A stretch of DNA of 64,000 nucleotides from Roseimaritima ulvae (GCF_008065135.1 NZ_CP042914.1:4383404-4447403); one strand, 5' to 3'; shown: positions 46,034 through 55,586, numbered from the stretch's first letter. Notes: a model not told the origin generated them from the letters alone. Numbers and translations: made by a program.

Positions 46034-47116
46034 CTAGCGATCGAGCCTGGGTGTAAAGTCGTCGCTGGCGGTTAGATGGCGAGCGAACAGGCTGAGCAAT
46101 TCCGCGGCGTGATCGATGTCGCTGGTCGAGATCGTTTCCACGGCGGAGTGCATGTAACGGTTGGGGAGGGCGACCAGCCCGGTGGCGACACCGCCACCGT
46201 GGACCTGCAGTACGTTAGCGTCATTCGGTGTGGCCCGGCCGACCGCCGACATCTGATAGGGGATCTTGTATTCCTCGGCCAGCTCCATCAACCGCCGCAC
46301 GACCAGCGGGTTCATGTTGGGCCCGCGGACGATCACTGGGCCGCCGCCCAGCCGGATATCGCCCTGCTGCGTTTTATCGATCGTCGGACAGTCCGAGGCG
46401 TGCGTGACGTCGACGGCGATGGCCACGTCGGGATTGATCGAACCGGCAGCTGTCTTGGCGCCTCGCAATCCGATTTCTTCCGCCACCGTGGACACGCTAA
46501 ACAGGTTACAGCCCAACGTGTTGTCGTCCGCGACCGCTCGCCGAAACGCTTCCACGACCGTCCACATGCCCGTGGTGTTGTCCATCGCCGGGCCGCTGAT
46601 GCGGTCGCCCAGCAGAGGCCGATGCCGCAGGTCCAGCGTGATACAGTCACCCACGCGAACCACTTTCTGCGCCGCGGCCTGATCCTCCGCACCGATGTCC
46701 AACCACAACTGTTCCAGCTTGACGACATCCTTCCGCTCTTCGGGGCTGAGCAGATGAATCGGTTTGCGGCTGATCACCGCGTTGACCGGACCGTCATCGG
46801 ACCAGATCGTCATGGCTTGCCCGACCAACTGCTGAGGATCCCAACCACCGATGGTATTGGCATACACAAAGCCCAGCTCGTCGATGTACGACACCAACAT
46901 CCCAATCTGGTCGCAGTGCCCGGCGTACATCAAACGCGGGCCATCACAAGCAGGCGAAATCGCCATCAGGTTGCCATGCACATCAGTCCGCGTTTGGGCA
47001 GCGTGTGGCGAGATGTAATCGCGAACCACCGCTTGCACGCGTTCTTCATAACCTGAAGGGCTAGGCGTGGCGAGCGCGGTCATCAAGAACTGTCGAGCGG
47101 AATCGTGGATCGTCAT
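46034..47116 (-). CDS. M42-family metallopeptidase
   Basis: A 360-residue cytoplasmic di-zinc aminopeptidase of the M42 (FrvX/PepA-like) family. Metal-binding and catalytic motifs are in order: YAGHCDQIGM, GPAMDNTTGMW, VSTVAEEIGLRGAK and AIAVDVTHASD. The C-terminal LPNRYMHSAVETIS is also typical. It probably trims N-terminal residues from peptides. Its start codon directly abuts the stop of the TPR-redoxin gene, so these two are out of the usual spacing but in one direction: the TPR-redoxin gene is downstream. Confidence 0.9.
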   Translation of the reverse strand: MTIHDSARQFLMTALATPSPSGYEERVQAVVRDYISPHAAQTRTDVHGNLMAISPACDGPRLMYAGHCDQIGMLVSYIDELGFVYANTIGGWDPQQLVGQAMTIWSDDGPVNAVISRKPIHLLSPEERKDVVKLEQLWLDIGAEDQAAAQKVVRVGDCITLDLRHRPLLGDRISGPAMDNTTGMWTVVEAFRRAVADDNTLGCNLFSVSTVAEEIGLRGAKTAAGSINPDVAIAVDVTHASDCPTIDKTQQGDIRLGGGPVIVRGPNMNPLVVRRLMELAEEYKIPYQMSAVGRATPNDANVLQVHGGGVATGLVALPNRYMHSAVETISTSDIDHAAELLSLFARHLTASDDFTPRLDR

Positions 47117-49747
47117 TCAGTTTGCTTTGGCGGCGGGAGCGAGCAAGCGAGTTGCTTCGTCCAACAAGAATTGGGGTTTCATGAAAGGTTCGAAGCCAAT
47201 GTCCTGCCAGCGAACCTTGCCGTCACCGTCGATCAGAAAGGTGCCGTGCAGCGGTTGGTCTTCGAAGTCGTCATAGGCTCGGTAGGCTTTAAACGTTTCC
47301 AAACCGGCGTCGGATGTTAACGGGAACGGAAAGGGTTTGCCATCGTACAGCTTGACGGATTTTCGCAAATCCTCTTTGCCTTCGGTACTGATCGCCAGGA
47401 CTTCGATCCCCTGTTCTTGAAACTCTTCGTACATGGGAGCAAACGCTTGCAGCTGTTCCGCACAGTGCAGACAGCCAAAGCCGAGGTAGAAGATGACCAC
47501 CAGCGGGCGGTTCTTGTAGTCGTCCAAGGTTCGCAACTTGTCCTCCGCGTCGGTCAACTTCCAGCTGGGCGCGGGCGAGGGTTGCCAACGGAACGGGCCC
47601 AGCGAATCGAGATCGGGTCGTTCGCCCAGGTCATCGCGGAGCTGCGGTTCGGCTCGCCAATCGGCTTCGTAGCCCAGTCGCTGGGCGACCACGTCGAGCC
47701 GTTGAAAGATGTCGGCCTGCATATCGACCGATGCGGAGATTTCTTGCAGTCGTTCGAAAGCTTGTTTCGCGGCGTCCCAGTCGCCGGCCAAGAATTGCAA
47801 TTCGGTTAAGTGGGCCAGCGGTAGTACTTCGTTCTTGTTGCGATCGACTTCTTTGTTCACATCCGCGATGGCTTTGGCGGGGTCGCCGCACCGCAGTCGC
47901 ACTTTGGCAACCAATAAGGGGCTAACGTTGCGGCTGGCTTTTTCCAACAGCGGCAAGGCGGCATCCCAGTCTTCGTCGGCGATAGCGCGAAAGGCTTCCA
48001 CCTGAGCGACCGCTTTGACCAGGTCGTTGATCGGCGTGGCCAATCGTTTGCGAGCGGCCGTTCGCGCTTTGTCGATCTCCTTCGACTTGGCCTTGAGCTG
48101 CTGGTCTCGCGATTCTTGTTCCGCATCGGCCACGCGCTGGGCGATCAGTTCGTCCGCGGCGACGGTTTCGTTCTCAACCGGCTCGCTGTCTCCTGACTCC
48201 TTGTCCTCCGGTTGCTCGGCTGCCGGTTGCTCGGCTGCGGCGGCGAGGCTCGCTTCGGCATCGCGGCGGGCCTGCTCGCCGGCCTGTTTGACTTTGGCTT
48301 TATCGACGGCTTTTTCGGTCGCCTCGGCGGCTGCTTCGTTTCCAGCTTTGGTCTGTTCGGCCCGCTTGTTTTCCAACCGCTGTTGCAAGTCCGCCAGGGC
48401 GGCGTCGGCCAACTGGACGTTAGCGGTCATGTAAGCGGCCGAGCCGAGCAGACGCAGACGTTCGATCTGTTGTTTATCTTTGTCGGTCGGTTGCAAACAA
48501 GCTTGCTGACACAGTTCCACGGCGTCGTGCCACATTTCGTATTGGCTGAGCGTTTCGATCAGCCGCAAGCGTCCGTAGTACGCACTGCCGCGTTTGTCCA
48601 GCGTGTTGTACTTGGGATGCCGCGGCAGTTCGGTCATGTTCTTCGCCAGATCGATGGCATCGCGAACCCGGCCCACGTTGTTCAAGTTGCGGATCAACCA
48701 TTCGTTGTTGTGAGCGAAGTTGTGGATTTGATCCGGCAGCACGCGATCGCGGATCATGTGTGCGTGATCGACACGGGCGGACGCTTCTTGCTGCCATGCG
48801 GCATCGTCATAGCGTTTTAGTTTGGAATAGATGTGGCCGGGCATGTGCCACATGTGAGCGATGCGGGGCGAAGCGGGGCCGCACAGGGCCGCGGACCGCA
48901 GTGCCATCTCGGCCTTCTTGTTGTCCCACAGGTGGATGCGAAAGTGGTGGGCCGAATGCATCGGTTCGGCGGCAAACACTTTGTCCAACAAGCCATCGAC
49001 GGCCAGATAGCTGGGGTTGGGCAGTTCGCCACGGTTATCGTACAGCTGCAGCGCCAAGAAGGCTTTGGCTTCGATGTCATCGGGGTATTCCAATGCGATG
49101 GCTTCGAGCGCTTTGGTATATTTTTCCGCCCGCTGCTTCTTCTCGTCTCGGCTGAGCGATTTGGATTTTTGTTCCTCATCATCGCTCTGCGTGTCGTCTT
49201 TCTTAAGGCCGAAATTCAGGTACTCATCGAGCGCCTCGATATACATCCGCTCGCGTTTGCTGACCGTATCCTTGCGCTGCACAGCCTCGGCGATAAAGCC
49301 TCTTGCTCGTTTGGGCGCCGACTTGGTGGCCAGTGCCGCCCCCCAGTATGCGATCGCGCAGTTGGGATCCAATTCAGCCGCATGCCGGAAGGAACGTTCG
49401 GCTTCGAGGTACCAAAAACCGTACAGCTGGCCGATGCCCTGTTCGATGAAAGCCTGGGTCTGGGGAACTTCGCTGGTGATAGGAAACCGCACTGTGCCGG
49501 TACCGCCCATTAGGTAGGCGGCCTGCCGTGGACCTTCGTTCAGAAAGTCGCCGTGATAAGAATGCCCCGCCAACACCTCTTCCTCTTCGCCTTCAACCGT
49601 TTCCGCCGATTCGGTATCCGCGGTTCCAGTCGCGTCCGGTTTGGTTTCACTATCGGCGGCCCGAGCCACGCTGGCCATTCCGGCCACGCTGGCCATGCTG
49701 ATGAAGGCGACCAACCCAAACAACGTGGCGAAGAAGCGATACTTCAT
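47117..49747 (-). CDS. Secreted TPR protein with C-terminal peroxiredoxin-like domain
   Basis: About 876 residues from the ATG at 49747, which gives a signal peptide (KYRFFATLFGLVAFISMASVAGMA). The middle part has TPR-like helical repeats (GQLYGFWYLEAERSFRHAAELDPNCAIAYWGAALA, KYTKALEAIALEYPDDIEAKAFLALQLY) and a Glu/Ala/Gln-rich, probably coiled-coil, segment. The last 170 residues are an AhpC/TSA-like thioredoxin fold: VVIFYLGFGCLHCAEQLQAF with a CxxC, and TSDAGLETFKAYRAYDD. It is probably a periplasmic redox or detoxification protein; the partner is unknown. The stop is next to the M42 start. Confidence 0.82.
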   Translation of the reverse strand: MKYRFFATLFGLVAFISMASVAGMASVARAADSETKPDATGTADTESAETVEGEEEEVLAGHSYHGDFLNEGPRQAAYLMGGTGTVRFPITSEVPQTQAFIEQGIGQLYGFWYLEAERSFRHAAELDPNCAIAYWGAALATKSAPKRARGFIAEAVQRKDTVSKRERMYIEALDEYLNFGLKKDDTQSDDEEQKSKSLSRDEKKQRAEKYTKALEAIALEYPDDIEAKAFLALQLYDNRGELPNPSYLAVDGLLDKVFAAEPMHSAHHFRIHLWDNKKAEMALRSAALCGPASPRIAHMWHMPGHIYSKLKRYDDAAWQQEASARVDHAHMIRDRVLPDQIHNFAHNNEWLIRNLNNVGRVRDAIDLAKNMTELPRHPKYNTLDKRGSAYYGRLRLIETLSQYEMWHDAVELCQQACLQPTDKDKQQIERLRLLGSAAYMTANVQLADAALADLQQRLENKRAEQTKAGNEAAAEATEKAVDKAKVKQAGEQARRDAEASLAAAAEQPAAEQPEDKESGDSEPVENETVAADELIAQRVADAEQESRDQQLKAKSKEIDKARTAARKRLATPINDLVKAVAQVEAFRAIADEDWDAALPLLEKASRNVSPLLVAKVRLRCGDPAKAIADVNKEVDRNKNEVLPLAHLTELQFLAGDWDAAKQAFERLQEISASVDMQADIFQRLDVVAQRLGYEADWRAEPQLRDDLGERPDLDSLGPFRWQPSPAPSWKLTDAEDKLRTLDDYKNRPLVVIFYLGFGCLHCAEQLQAFAPMYEEFQEQGIEVLAISTEGKEDLRKSVKLYDGKPFPFPLTSDAGLETFKAYRAYDDFEDQPLHGTFLIDGDGKVRWQDIGFEPFMKPQFLLDEATRLLAPAAKAN

Positions 49748-49899
49748 GGAGGGGTATCCTGAGGAAGGAACCGGAGGCGGGAGTGCGGAAGCAGTCGCTA
49801 AGGTAAATTTCGCACGTTTGGTTTGCAAGCGAATCCGATGCGTGGCCAGTAAAACGGAGGGATTATTCCTTGCCGCGGTAACCGGTCGAAGCGGTCACG

Positions 49900-50196
49900 G
49901 TGTGGCTGCGGCTTGGCCTTTTAGCGTTTTGGGGAACCGGAGTATTTGCCTATCGGTGCTACGGGCGGCTTGCGGTACACTATGGGCTTCCATCCCCACC
50001 CCATTGGAGCGAAATCATCGCAAAAAACCAAAACACCTTCGCCAAACGACAACGCGAAATGGAAAAGAAGTTCAAAGCACAAGAGAAGCTGAACCGTCGC
50101 ATGGAGCGAAAATTGGCGAAGGGGGATGAAGAAACTCAGGCAGACGCCCCAGAATCCGACACATCGGATGAAGATCTAGAGAATTCCGAGGCTTGA
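49900..50196 (+). CDS. Small membrane-anchored coiled-coil protein
   Basis: A 98-residue ORF starting at GTG (49900). One N-terminal membrane segment (MWLRLGLLAFWGTGVFAY) is followed by a charged helical region (RQREMEKKFKAQEKLNRRMERKLAK) and an acidic tail. The family is not recognised. Codon use looks like its neighbours, so it is plausibly real, but there is no independent support. Confidence 0.45.
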   Translation: MWLRLGLLAFWGTGVFAYRCYGRLAVHYGLPSPPHWSEIIAKNQNTFAKRQREMEKKFKAQEKLNRRMERKLAKGDEETQADAPESDTSDEDLENSEA

Positions 50197-50515
50197 GCCG
50201 CAGCGGCGGATGCCCCTCGGCGGGGCACCACGGTTAGAACCTGAACCATAGTCAGAGCAACGAGTTGCGTCTCGCCGCATGCCCCTGCCAAGGATTTCGT
50301 GGGACCCACCCGCCGGGTCGCTGAACCACTTATTTCAAAATTGTCGCACAATAATGTGCCACGCCCCCTCGTTCTCTGGAGGGGATACGGTAAGGTGGTC
50401 CCCGCCGAAGTATCGGAGCGCTGCATCGTCAGCGTCACAGATGCGGTCACATTTGCACGAGCGTTTCATGTAAAGATGACTGCACAATTGTTTTAGAGAG
50501 TATTGGATAACAGAG
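50197..50515 (+). other. Long leader of the cold-shock protein gene
   Basis: A 319-nt stretch without a convincing gene. Toward the 3' end it becomes AT-richer than its surroundings. Cold-shock genes often have long structured leaders; this is a candidate, with no specific motif identified. Confidence 0.35.
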
Positions 50516-50719
50516 ATGGCAGAAGGCAAAATCAAGCGTCTTACGGACAAGGGTTTTGGATTCATTTCGACGGACACCGGAAATGACATGTTCTTTCACA
50601 GCTCGAACGTCGAAGGCGTGAGCTACGAAGAACTGCGTGAAGGTCAGATCGTCGAATACAACGTAGGACACGGGCCCAAAGGCCCACGTGCCGAGAACGT
50701 TCGCGTTATTGGCGACTGA
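50516..50719 (+). CDS. Cold-shock-domain protein
   Basis: A 67-residue protein: GKIKRLTDKGFGFISTDTGNDMFFHSSNVEGVSYEELREGQIVEYNVGHGPKGPRAENV. The RNP1-like KGFGFI and RNP2-like MFFHSS identify a CspA-family nucleic-acid chaperone. It binds single-stranded RNA or DNA and relaxes structure. It stands alone with a long leader and a likely terminator downstream. Confidence 0.92.
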   Translation: MAEGKIKRLTDKGFGFISTDTGNDMFFHSSNVEGVSYEELREGQIVEYNVGHGPKGPRAENVRVIGD

Positions 50720-50754
50720 TTAGGTCGCTTTCTAACGATACGATCAATGCCGAG

Positions 50755-50789
50755 CACCGAGCGCTTTCTTGCGTTCGCTGCTTTTTTTA
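50755..50789 (+). terminator. Probable terminator after the cold-shock gene
   Basis: A weak GAGCG/CGTTC-type stem is followed by seven T residues about 60 nt past the stop. The T-run is good; the stem is only 5 bp. Confidence 0.45.
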
Positions 50790-50870
50790 TGCGCCCCCCC
50801 ATAGCTCCCCATCGCCAGACGCTGGGCTTGATAACCCGCAGCTGCACCACGTCCCCGCAGTCCTGCCTCT

Positions 50871-51914
50871 TTAAAACACCAACACGGCTTTCACGCAGTC
50901 GTCTTTCTGGTACGCAAACGTGTCGTAGGCGGTGATCGCGTCGGACAGCGGGAAGCGATGAGTGACGCACCAAGACAAATCGATGGGCTCGGTTTGCAGC
51001 CGCTGCATCAACCGCGGCATGTAAGCCCGCGCCGGGCAGCGGCCGCTACGGTAGGTCAAATTCTTGTCGTACAGCTCGGCCGGCGAAAACGAAAAGTTCG
51101 GCGTACAGTGGCAGCCGATCGTGGCCAGGATGCCCCCAGGCGAGATGATATCGTACGCCAACCGCTGGGCGTCCGGCTTGCCGACCAGTTCCATCACGCC
51201 ATCAGCGCCGCGGCCTTCGCTGGCTTGCCGCACCGCAGCCTCAAATGCTTCGAGCGAATCACAGACACTCGCGCCGACCGCCTGAGCACGCTGCCGCCGC
51301 GTACCCACGGGGTCGTATGCGAATACTTGCGTGGCGCCGCGTAGCAGGGCGGCCATGATCGCCAACAGCCCGACCGTGCCACAACCGACAACCGCGTACA
51401 CCCGACCTGGCTGGACCTCGGCCAAATCGGCGCAGTACATCCCTGTGCTGAAGTTGTCGCCGACCAATAGCGCGGTTTCGTCGGCGATGCCGTCGGGGAC
51501 GGGAACTAAGGTTCCTTCGGCCAGCGGTACGCGAACCCATTGGGCCTGCCCTCCGTGCAGCCCCTCGCCGTCTTGTCGCCACCCGAATAACTGGCCGTCA
51601 ACACAGCGGGCCGTCAGCCCTCGCCGGCAGAATTCACACTGTCCGCAACTGGTCGTGAAGGGGGCGCAGACCCGGTCGCCGACGGACACGCTGCGGACCT
51701 GCGAGCCGGTCTCCACGACCCGGCCGACAAACTCGTGGCCCATCACCGTCCCCACATCGAGTCCGATTTCGCGGCCGAAGAAGGGATGCATGTCGCTGCC
51801 ACACAGTCCCGCCATATCGACCTGCACGATCGCATCGGTGGGGGCTTCGATGACCGCATCGGGCAAATCCTGCGGGGCGATGTGTTCGACCGACTGAAAG
51901 CAAACGCCTCGCAT
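50871..51914 (-). CDS. Zinc-dependent alcohol dehydrogenase (MDR family)
   Basis: About 347 residues from the ATG at 51914. Catalytic zinc ligands are in AGLCGSDMHPFFG and GHEFVGRV; the structural zinc loop is CGQCEFCRRGLTARC. The Rossmann motif VVGCGTVGLLAI follows. It oxidises an alcohol or reduces an aldehyde with NAD(P); the substrate is not known. Its 5' end is close to the GGCT gene (51961-52428) on the same strand, so the two may share a transcript. Confidence 0.88.
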   Translation of the reverse strand: MRGVCFQSVEHIAPQDLPDAVIEAPTDAIVQVDMAGLCGSDMHPFFGREIGLDVGTVMGHEFVGRVVETGSQVRSVSVGDRVCAPFTTSCGQCEFCRRGLTARCVDGQLFGWRQDGEGLHGGQAQWVRVPLAEGTLVPVPDGIADETALLVGDNFSTGMYCADLAEVQPGRVYAVVGCGTVGLLAIMAALLRGATQVFAYDPVGTRRQRAQAVGASVCDSLEAFEAAVRQASEGRGADGVMELVGKPDAQRLAYDIISPGGILATIGCHCTPNFSFSPAELYDKNLTYRSGRCPARAYMPRLMQRLQTEPIDLSWCVTHRFPLSDAITAYDTFAYQKDDCVKAVLVF

Positions 51915-51960
51915 TACGTCCTCGATGACAAATTGTGTAGGGAGCTCAGGCCGCAGCAAG

Positions 51961-52428
51961 CTACGACGTATAAATCGCTTTACCCCAGCGGTGGATCATC
52001 TGCTGGTAGTCGCTCGGCAGGGCGTGTTCTCGAGCTCCATCGATCACGTGCTGGTGATACCAGTCCGCAGGCTGCAAGGCGGCGTCGATGCGGTGGGGCA
52101 TGGCTTGGTACAAGAACGTCGATACCACGCGATCCGCCAGCCGCACTTCAACGGTGGCGTGTTGATAGCCGTCGCCCAGCGATTCGCAGGCATCAAGTAT
52201 CGGTTTTTCCTCGAGGGCACTACGGTAGATCACCCCCCACAGGATGTCCGTGTGTTCGCCCGTGTAAAATGCATCGGCCTTGCCGGTCCCGTCCACGCCC
52301 TGCTTGTGAAACCGCAATTGACGGCCGACGACGTAGCCCACGCCCAGCGGCCGAGCGCTGGGACAACGAGCGCGAAGCCGGGACGTCGAAAGGTTGGAAC
52401 CGTAGGCAAAGTGGTCAAAGGTACTCAT
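51961..52428 (-). CDS. Gamma-glutamylcyclotransferase-like protein
   Basis: A 155-residue protein. The N-terminal FDHFAYGSNLSTSRLR is the GGCT/AIG2 hallmark (YGSNL), and the catalytic Glu lies in ILDACESLGDGYQ. Family enzymes release 5-oxoproline from gamma-glutamyl peptides, some acting on glutathione. It precedes the ADH gene by 46 nt on the same strand and is divergent from rtcB. Confidence 0.82.
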   Translation of the reverse strand: MSTFDHFAYGSNLSTSRLRARCPSARPLGVGYVVGRQLRFHKQGVDGTGKADAFYTGEHTDILWGVIYRSALEEKPILDACESLGDGYQHATVEVRLADRVVSTFLYQAMPHRIDAALQPADWYHQHVIDGAREHALPSDYQQMIHRWGKAIYTS

Positions 52429-52476
52429 GTGCTAAAACATAGCAAATCAATCCGCCCGCCTGCCATCCCGGTCCGC

Positions 52477-52513
52477 GCGAACCAGGGGGGTGGTCGATGC
52501 GTCCCTGGTTCGC
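52477..52513 (+). other. Perfect 11-bp inverted repeat in the GGCT-rtcB gap
   Basis: GCGAACCAGGG and its exact complement CCCTGGTTCGC are separated by 15 nt. It lies upstream of the likely rtcB start, between divergent genes, so it may be an operator or a transcript hairpin. Confidence 0.6.
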
Positions 52514-52612
52514 ATAGCCGATCCGCAGATGCTGCGAATCCTGTTTTCATTCTTTTCCACCAGAAAGCTCCACTCTGTGTGCAAGACACGTCCTGCTAAC
52601 GCTCCCGCGGCG

Positions 52613-54082
52613 ATGATCCCTACCGGAGACGCCACCGCGATCCTGCCGACCTCTTCGACGGCTCCGATCACCGTGATCGGAACCGCCGCGATTCGTGATA
52701 CGTTCGACGAGGTGTGCTTGCAGCAAGCCATTAATTCTCGCCAAGCTCCTGGCGTGACCGACGTGGTCCTGAATCCCGATGCGCACTTGGGCTACGGCGC
52801 ACCGGTGGGCTGCGTGATGGTTTCTCCCACGCACATCTATCCGGGCCCGGTGGGCGTGGATATCAAGTGTTCGATGAGCCTGTTGCAATTGGATTTGCCG
52901 GCCGATGCGATCGCCGATCGACGCACGCGGCGGGAAATCATCTCAGCCATCTGTCAGCGCACTCCAACCGGTGCGGGCAAAGGTCAGCGCAGTGTGCCGA
53001 AATCGCGAAACGTCAACCGTACGCTAGGGCGGCAATTGGTCGTCCAAGGCGCCAGCGCCGACGTTTGTCAGCAATTGGGTATTCCCAGCGAATGGGCCGA
53101 CCGCTGCGAAGACGCGTTCCATCTGGGACACGACGACAGCGCAGAGGCGTTGGACATCCGCCTGGCAACGCTGTTGGAGCAACGCCATATGAGCAACTTC
53201 AGCGACAAGATGGCGCAGTTGGGTTCCTACGGCGGCGGCAACCATTTCGGCGAATGTGAAGTCGTCGAGGTCGACGATAACCGACGCGCCCGCGAGGTAG
53301 CCGAGACGTTTGGACTGCGCGACGGCAAGGTCGCCTTCCTGTCGCACTGCGGCTCGCGTGGGTTTGGACACAACCTGGCTTCGGGACAATTCAACGCCTT
53401 GCAATCCAAATTCTCGCGTTGGGATATTCCCCTGCCCGCCGGCGATCGACAACTGGTGTACGCGCCGTTGGGGACCGACGAGGCCAACGCCTATTTGGAC
53501 GATATGGCTCTGGGCGCTAACTTTGCCACCGTCAATCATCTGTTGATCAACGCCTTGGTCCTGGAAGCGTTCCAGGAAGTGATTCCCGGTACAACGGGCT
53601 CGCTGGTGTATTTCATCAGCCACAATATTGCTCGCAAAGAAATCGTCAACCAACGCCCGGCATGGGTGCACCGTAAGGGAGCGACTCGCGCGTTCCCCGG
53701 CGGTCACTTTGAACTTCGCGATACGCCCTTTGCGCAAACCGGTCACCCGATCCTGTTGCCGGGAAATCCACGTGATGGTTCGGCCGTGATGGTCGCCGAC
53801 GCGGGCGCGGAGAAATCCTGCTACAGCGTTAACCATGGCGCCGGCCGCGTGCTGGGCCGTCGGCATGCAAAGCGCGTGCTCGACCAAGCGAAGATCGACA
53901 GCGAACTGGACCGTCGTGACATCCTGAGCAATTGTCGGCGGTACCCCAAGGACGAAGCCCCGGCTGCCTACAAGAACTTTGAAGAGGTCTTGAAGTCCGT
54001 CAAGACCGCCGGGCTGGCCAGCGAAGTCGCGCGGCTTAAGGCGCGGTTCGTGATCAAAGACGCCAGCGGCGCCGATGACTGA
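52613..54082 (+). CDS. rtcB: RtcB-type RNA ligase
   Basis: About 489 residues from the ATG at 52613, chosen because the inverted repeat upstream would otherwise lie inside the coding region; in-frame ATGs at 52490 and 52529 exist. Conserved RtcB motifs are present: GYGAPVGCVMVS, GPVGVDIKCSM (the metal-binding Cys in VDIxC), SYGGGNHFGE, SHCGSRGFGH and NHGAGRVLGRRHA with the guanylylated His. The enzyme joins 2',3'-cyclic phosphate or 3'-phosphate RNA ends to 5'-OH ends using GTP and manganese. No archease or RtcA gene is nearby. A role in RNA repair is inferred from the family. Confidence 0.93.
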   Translation: MIPTGDATAILPTSSTAPITVIGTAAIRDTFDEVCLQQAINSRQAPGVTDVVLNPDAHLGYGAPVGCVMVSPTHIYPGPVGVDIKCSMSLLQLDLPADAIADRRTRREIISAICQRTPTGAGKGQRSVPKSRNVNRTLGRQLVVQGASADVCQQLGIPSEWADRCEDAFHLGHDDSAEALDIRLATLLEQRHMSNFSDKMAQLGSYGGGNHFGECEVVEVDDNRRAREVAETFGLRDGKVAFLSHCGSRGFGHNLASGQFNALQSKFSRWDIPLPAGDRQLVYAPLGTDEANAYLDDMALGANFATVNHLLINALVLEAFQEVIPGTTGSLVYFISHNIARKEIVNQRPAWVHRKGATRAFPGGHFELRDTPFAQTGHPILLPGNPRDGSAVMVADAGAEKSCYSVNHGAGRVLGRRHAKRVLDQAKIDSELDRRDILSNCRRYPKDEAPAAYKNFEEVLKSVKTAGLASEVARLKARFVIKDASGADD

Positions 54083-54131
54083 TCCCGCCGTAACCGAACG
54101 TCGCCAGACTTTGGACCGCTTTACGCCGGTC

Positions 54132-54155
54132 CCACCGCCTGGCGACGGTAGCTAC
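54132..54155 (-). repeat. GTAG-hairpin REP element between rtcB and gdhA
   Basis: Minus-strand GTAG, arm CTACCGTC, loop GCCA, arm GGCGGTGG; all eight stem positions pair, two of them G-T. It lies about 50 nt past the rtcB stop. Confidence 0.72.
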
Positions 54156-54219
54156 ATTGCTCGCCAACAGGTTAAAATGACGCCGCCACTAGCTTCTCTC
54201 TTCTCCAAGGCGCATCGCA

Positions 54220-55569
54220 ATGACAACTCACGTCAAAGAACTAGAACACTTCATGGAAGGGTTAAAAAAACGCAACCCTCACGAAGACGAGTTTCACCAA
54301 GCGGTCGAAGAAGTTGCCACGTCGGTGATGCCTTGGTACCTGCAACATGAACCGTATCAGAAGGCGCAGATTCTGGAACGGATGACCGAACCGGACCGGA
54401 TTGTCATCTTCCGCGTATCTTGGGAAACCGATGATGGGGATGTCCGCGCCAACCGGGCTTGGCGAGTGCAGTTCAACCATTCGCTCGGTCCCTACAAAGG
54501 CGGGCTGCGCTTCGACCCCTCGGTGACGCAAAGCGTGCTGAAGTTTTTAGGCTTTGAACAGATCTTTAAAAACAGCCTAACCGGACTTCCCATGGGCGGC
54601 GCCAAAGGCGGATCCAACTTCAATCCCAAAGGCAAAAGCGATCGTGAGGTAATGCGATTCTGTCAATCGATGATGACCGAATTACACCGGCACATCGGCG
54701 AAGACGTCGACGTCCCGGCGGGCGACATCGGCGTCGGTTCCCGCGAGATCAGCTTTCTGTTCGGCCAATACATGCGACTAGAAAATCGCTGGAGTGGTGT
54801 CTTGACCGGTAAAGGCTGCTCGTTTGGCGGCAGTGCGGTACGGACCGAAGCCACGGGCTACGGTTGTGTGTATTTCTGCGAACACGTGCTCAATGAACAC
54901 GGCGAGGGTTTAAAAGGAAAAGCGATCGCGATCAGCGGTAGCGGTAACGTGGCGTTGTATGCCGCGGAGAAAGCAATGCTCAAAGACGCCAAAGTGGTCA
55001 CGATGAGCGACTCTGGGGGATTCATCCACGTGCCGGAAGGATTGACCGAACCGCAGTGGGAGTTTCTGAAGGATTTGAAAGAGAATCGCCGAGGCCGGAT
55101 TTCGGAACTGGCTGACCAATTCGACGGAATCCAATTCCATACCGACGCTCGTCCCTGGGGTGTCGACTGCGACGTCGCCATGCCGTGCGCCACGCAGAAT
55201 GAGCTCGATGGCGACGACGCTCAAACATTGATCAACAACGGCGTGCTGGCGGTTTGTGAAGGTGCAAATATGCCCACGACGCCCGACGCCGCCGCGCGGT
55301 TTCGCAACCACGATATCCTGCATGCCCCAGGAAAAGCCTCCAACGCCGGCGGGGTGGCCGTCAGTGGTTTGGAACAAAGCCAGAACGCGATGCGAATCAG
55401 TTGGTCGCACGAGGAAGTCGACGAACGCCTTAAGAAGATCATCTCGGAAATCCATGATCGCTGCGTCCAGCATGGCAAACGCAACGGCCGCGTCAACTAC
55501 ATCGACGGTGCCAACATCGCCGGCTTCCAAAAGGTCGCCGAAGCCATGCTGGCCTACGGCGTGGTCTAG
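54220..55569 (+). CDS. gdhA: NADP-type glutamate dehydrogenase
   Basis: A 449-residue hexameric-type enzyme converting 2-oxoglutarate and ammonia to glutamate. The catalytic region reads HSLGPYKGGLRFDPSVTQSVLKFLGFEQIFKNSLTGLPMGGAKGGSNFNPKGKSD, with substrate and catalytic Lys residues; DVDVPAGDIGVGSREISFLFGQY and GSGNVALYAAEKAM (Rossmann) follow. The GSAVRTEATGYG and ANAGGVAVSG-like SNAGGVAVSGLEQSQNA segments fit the 450-residue NADP class. It links ammonia assimilation to carbon metabolism. It stands alone; a REP begins 17 nt after the stop. Confidence 0.95.
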   Translation: MTTHVKELEHFMEGLKKRNPHEDEFHQAVEEVATSVMPWYLQHEPYQKAQILERMTEPDRIVIFRVSWETDDGDVRANRAWRVQFNHSLGPYKGGLRFDPSVTQSVLKFLGFEQIFKNSLTGLPMGGAKGGSNFNPKGKSDREVMRFCQSMMTELHRHIGEDVDVPAGDIGVGSREISFLFGQYMRLENRWSGVLTGKGCSFGGSAVRTEATGYGCVYFCEHVLNEHGEGLKGKAIAISGSGNVALYAAEKAMLKDAKVVTMSDSGGFIHVPEGLTEPQWEFLKDLKENRRGRISELADQFDGIQFHTDARPWGVDCDVAMPCATQNELDGDDAQTLINNGVLAVCEGANMPTTPDAAARFRNHDILHAPGKASNAGGVAVSGLEQSQNAMRISWSHEEVDERLKKIISEIHDRCVQHGKRNGRVNYIDGANIAGFQKVAEAMLAYGVV

Positions 55570-55586
55570 CTCAGCCCAGGCAACCC

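Noticed and set aside
54075-54350. 91-codon ORF overlapping the rtcB end and gdhA start
   Set aside because: It crosses a REP element and the gdhA start in another frame and has no domain.
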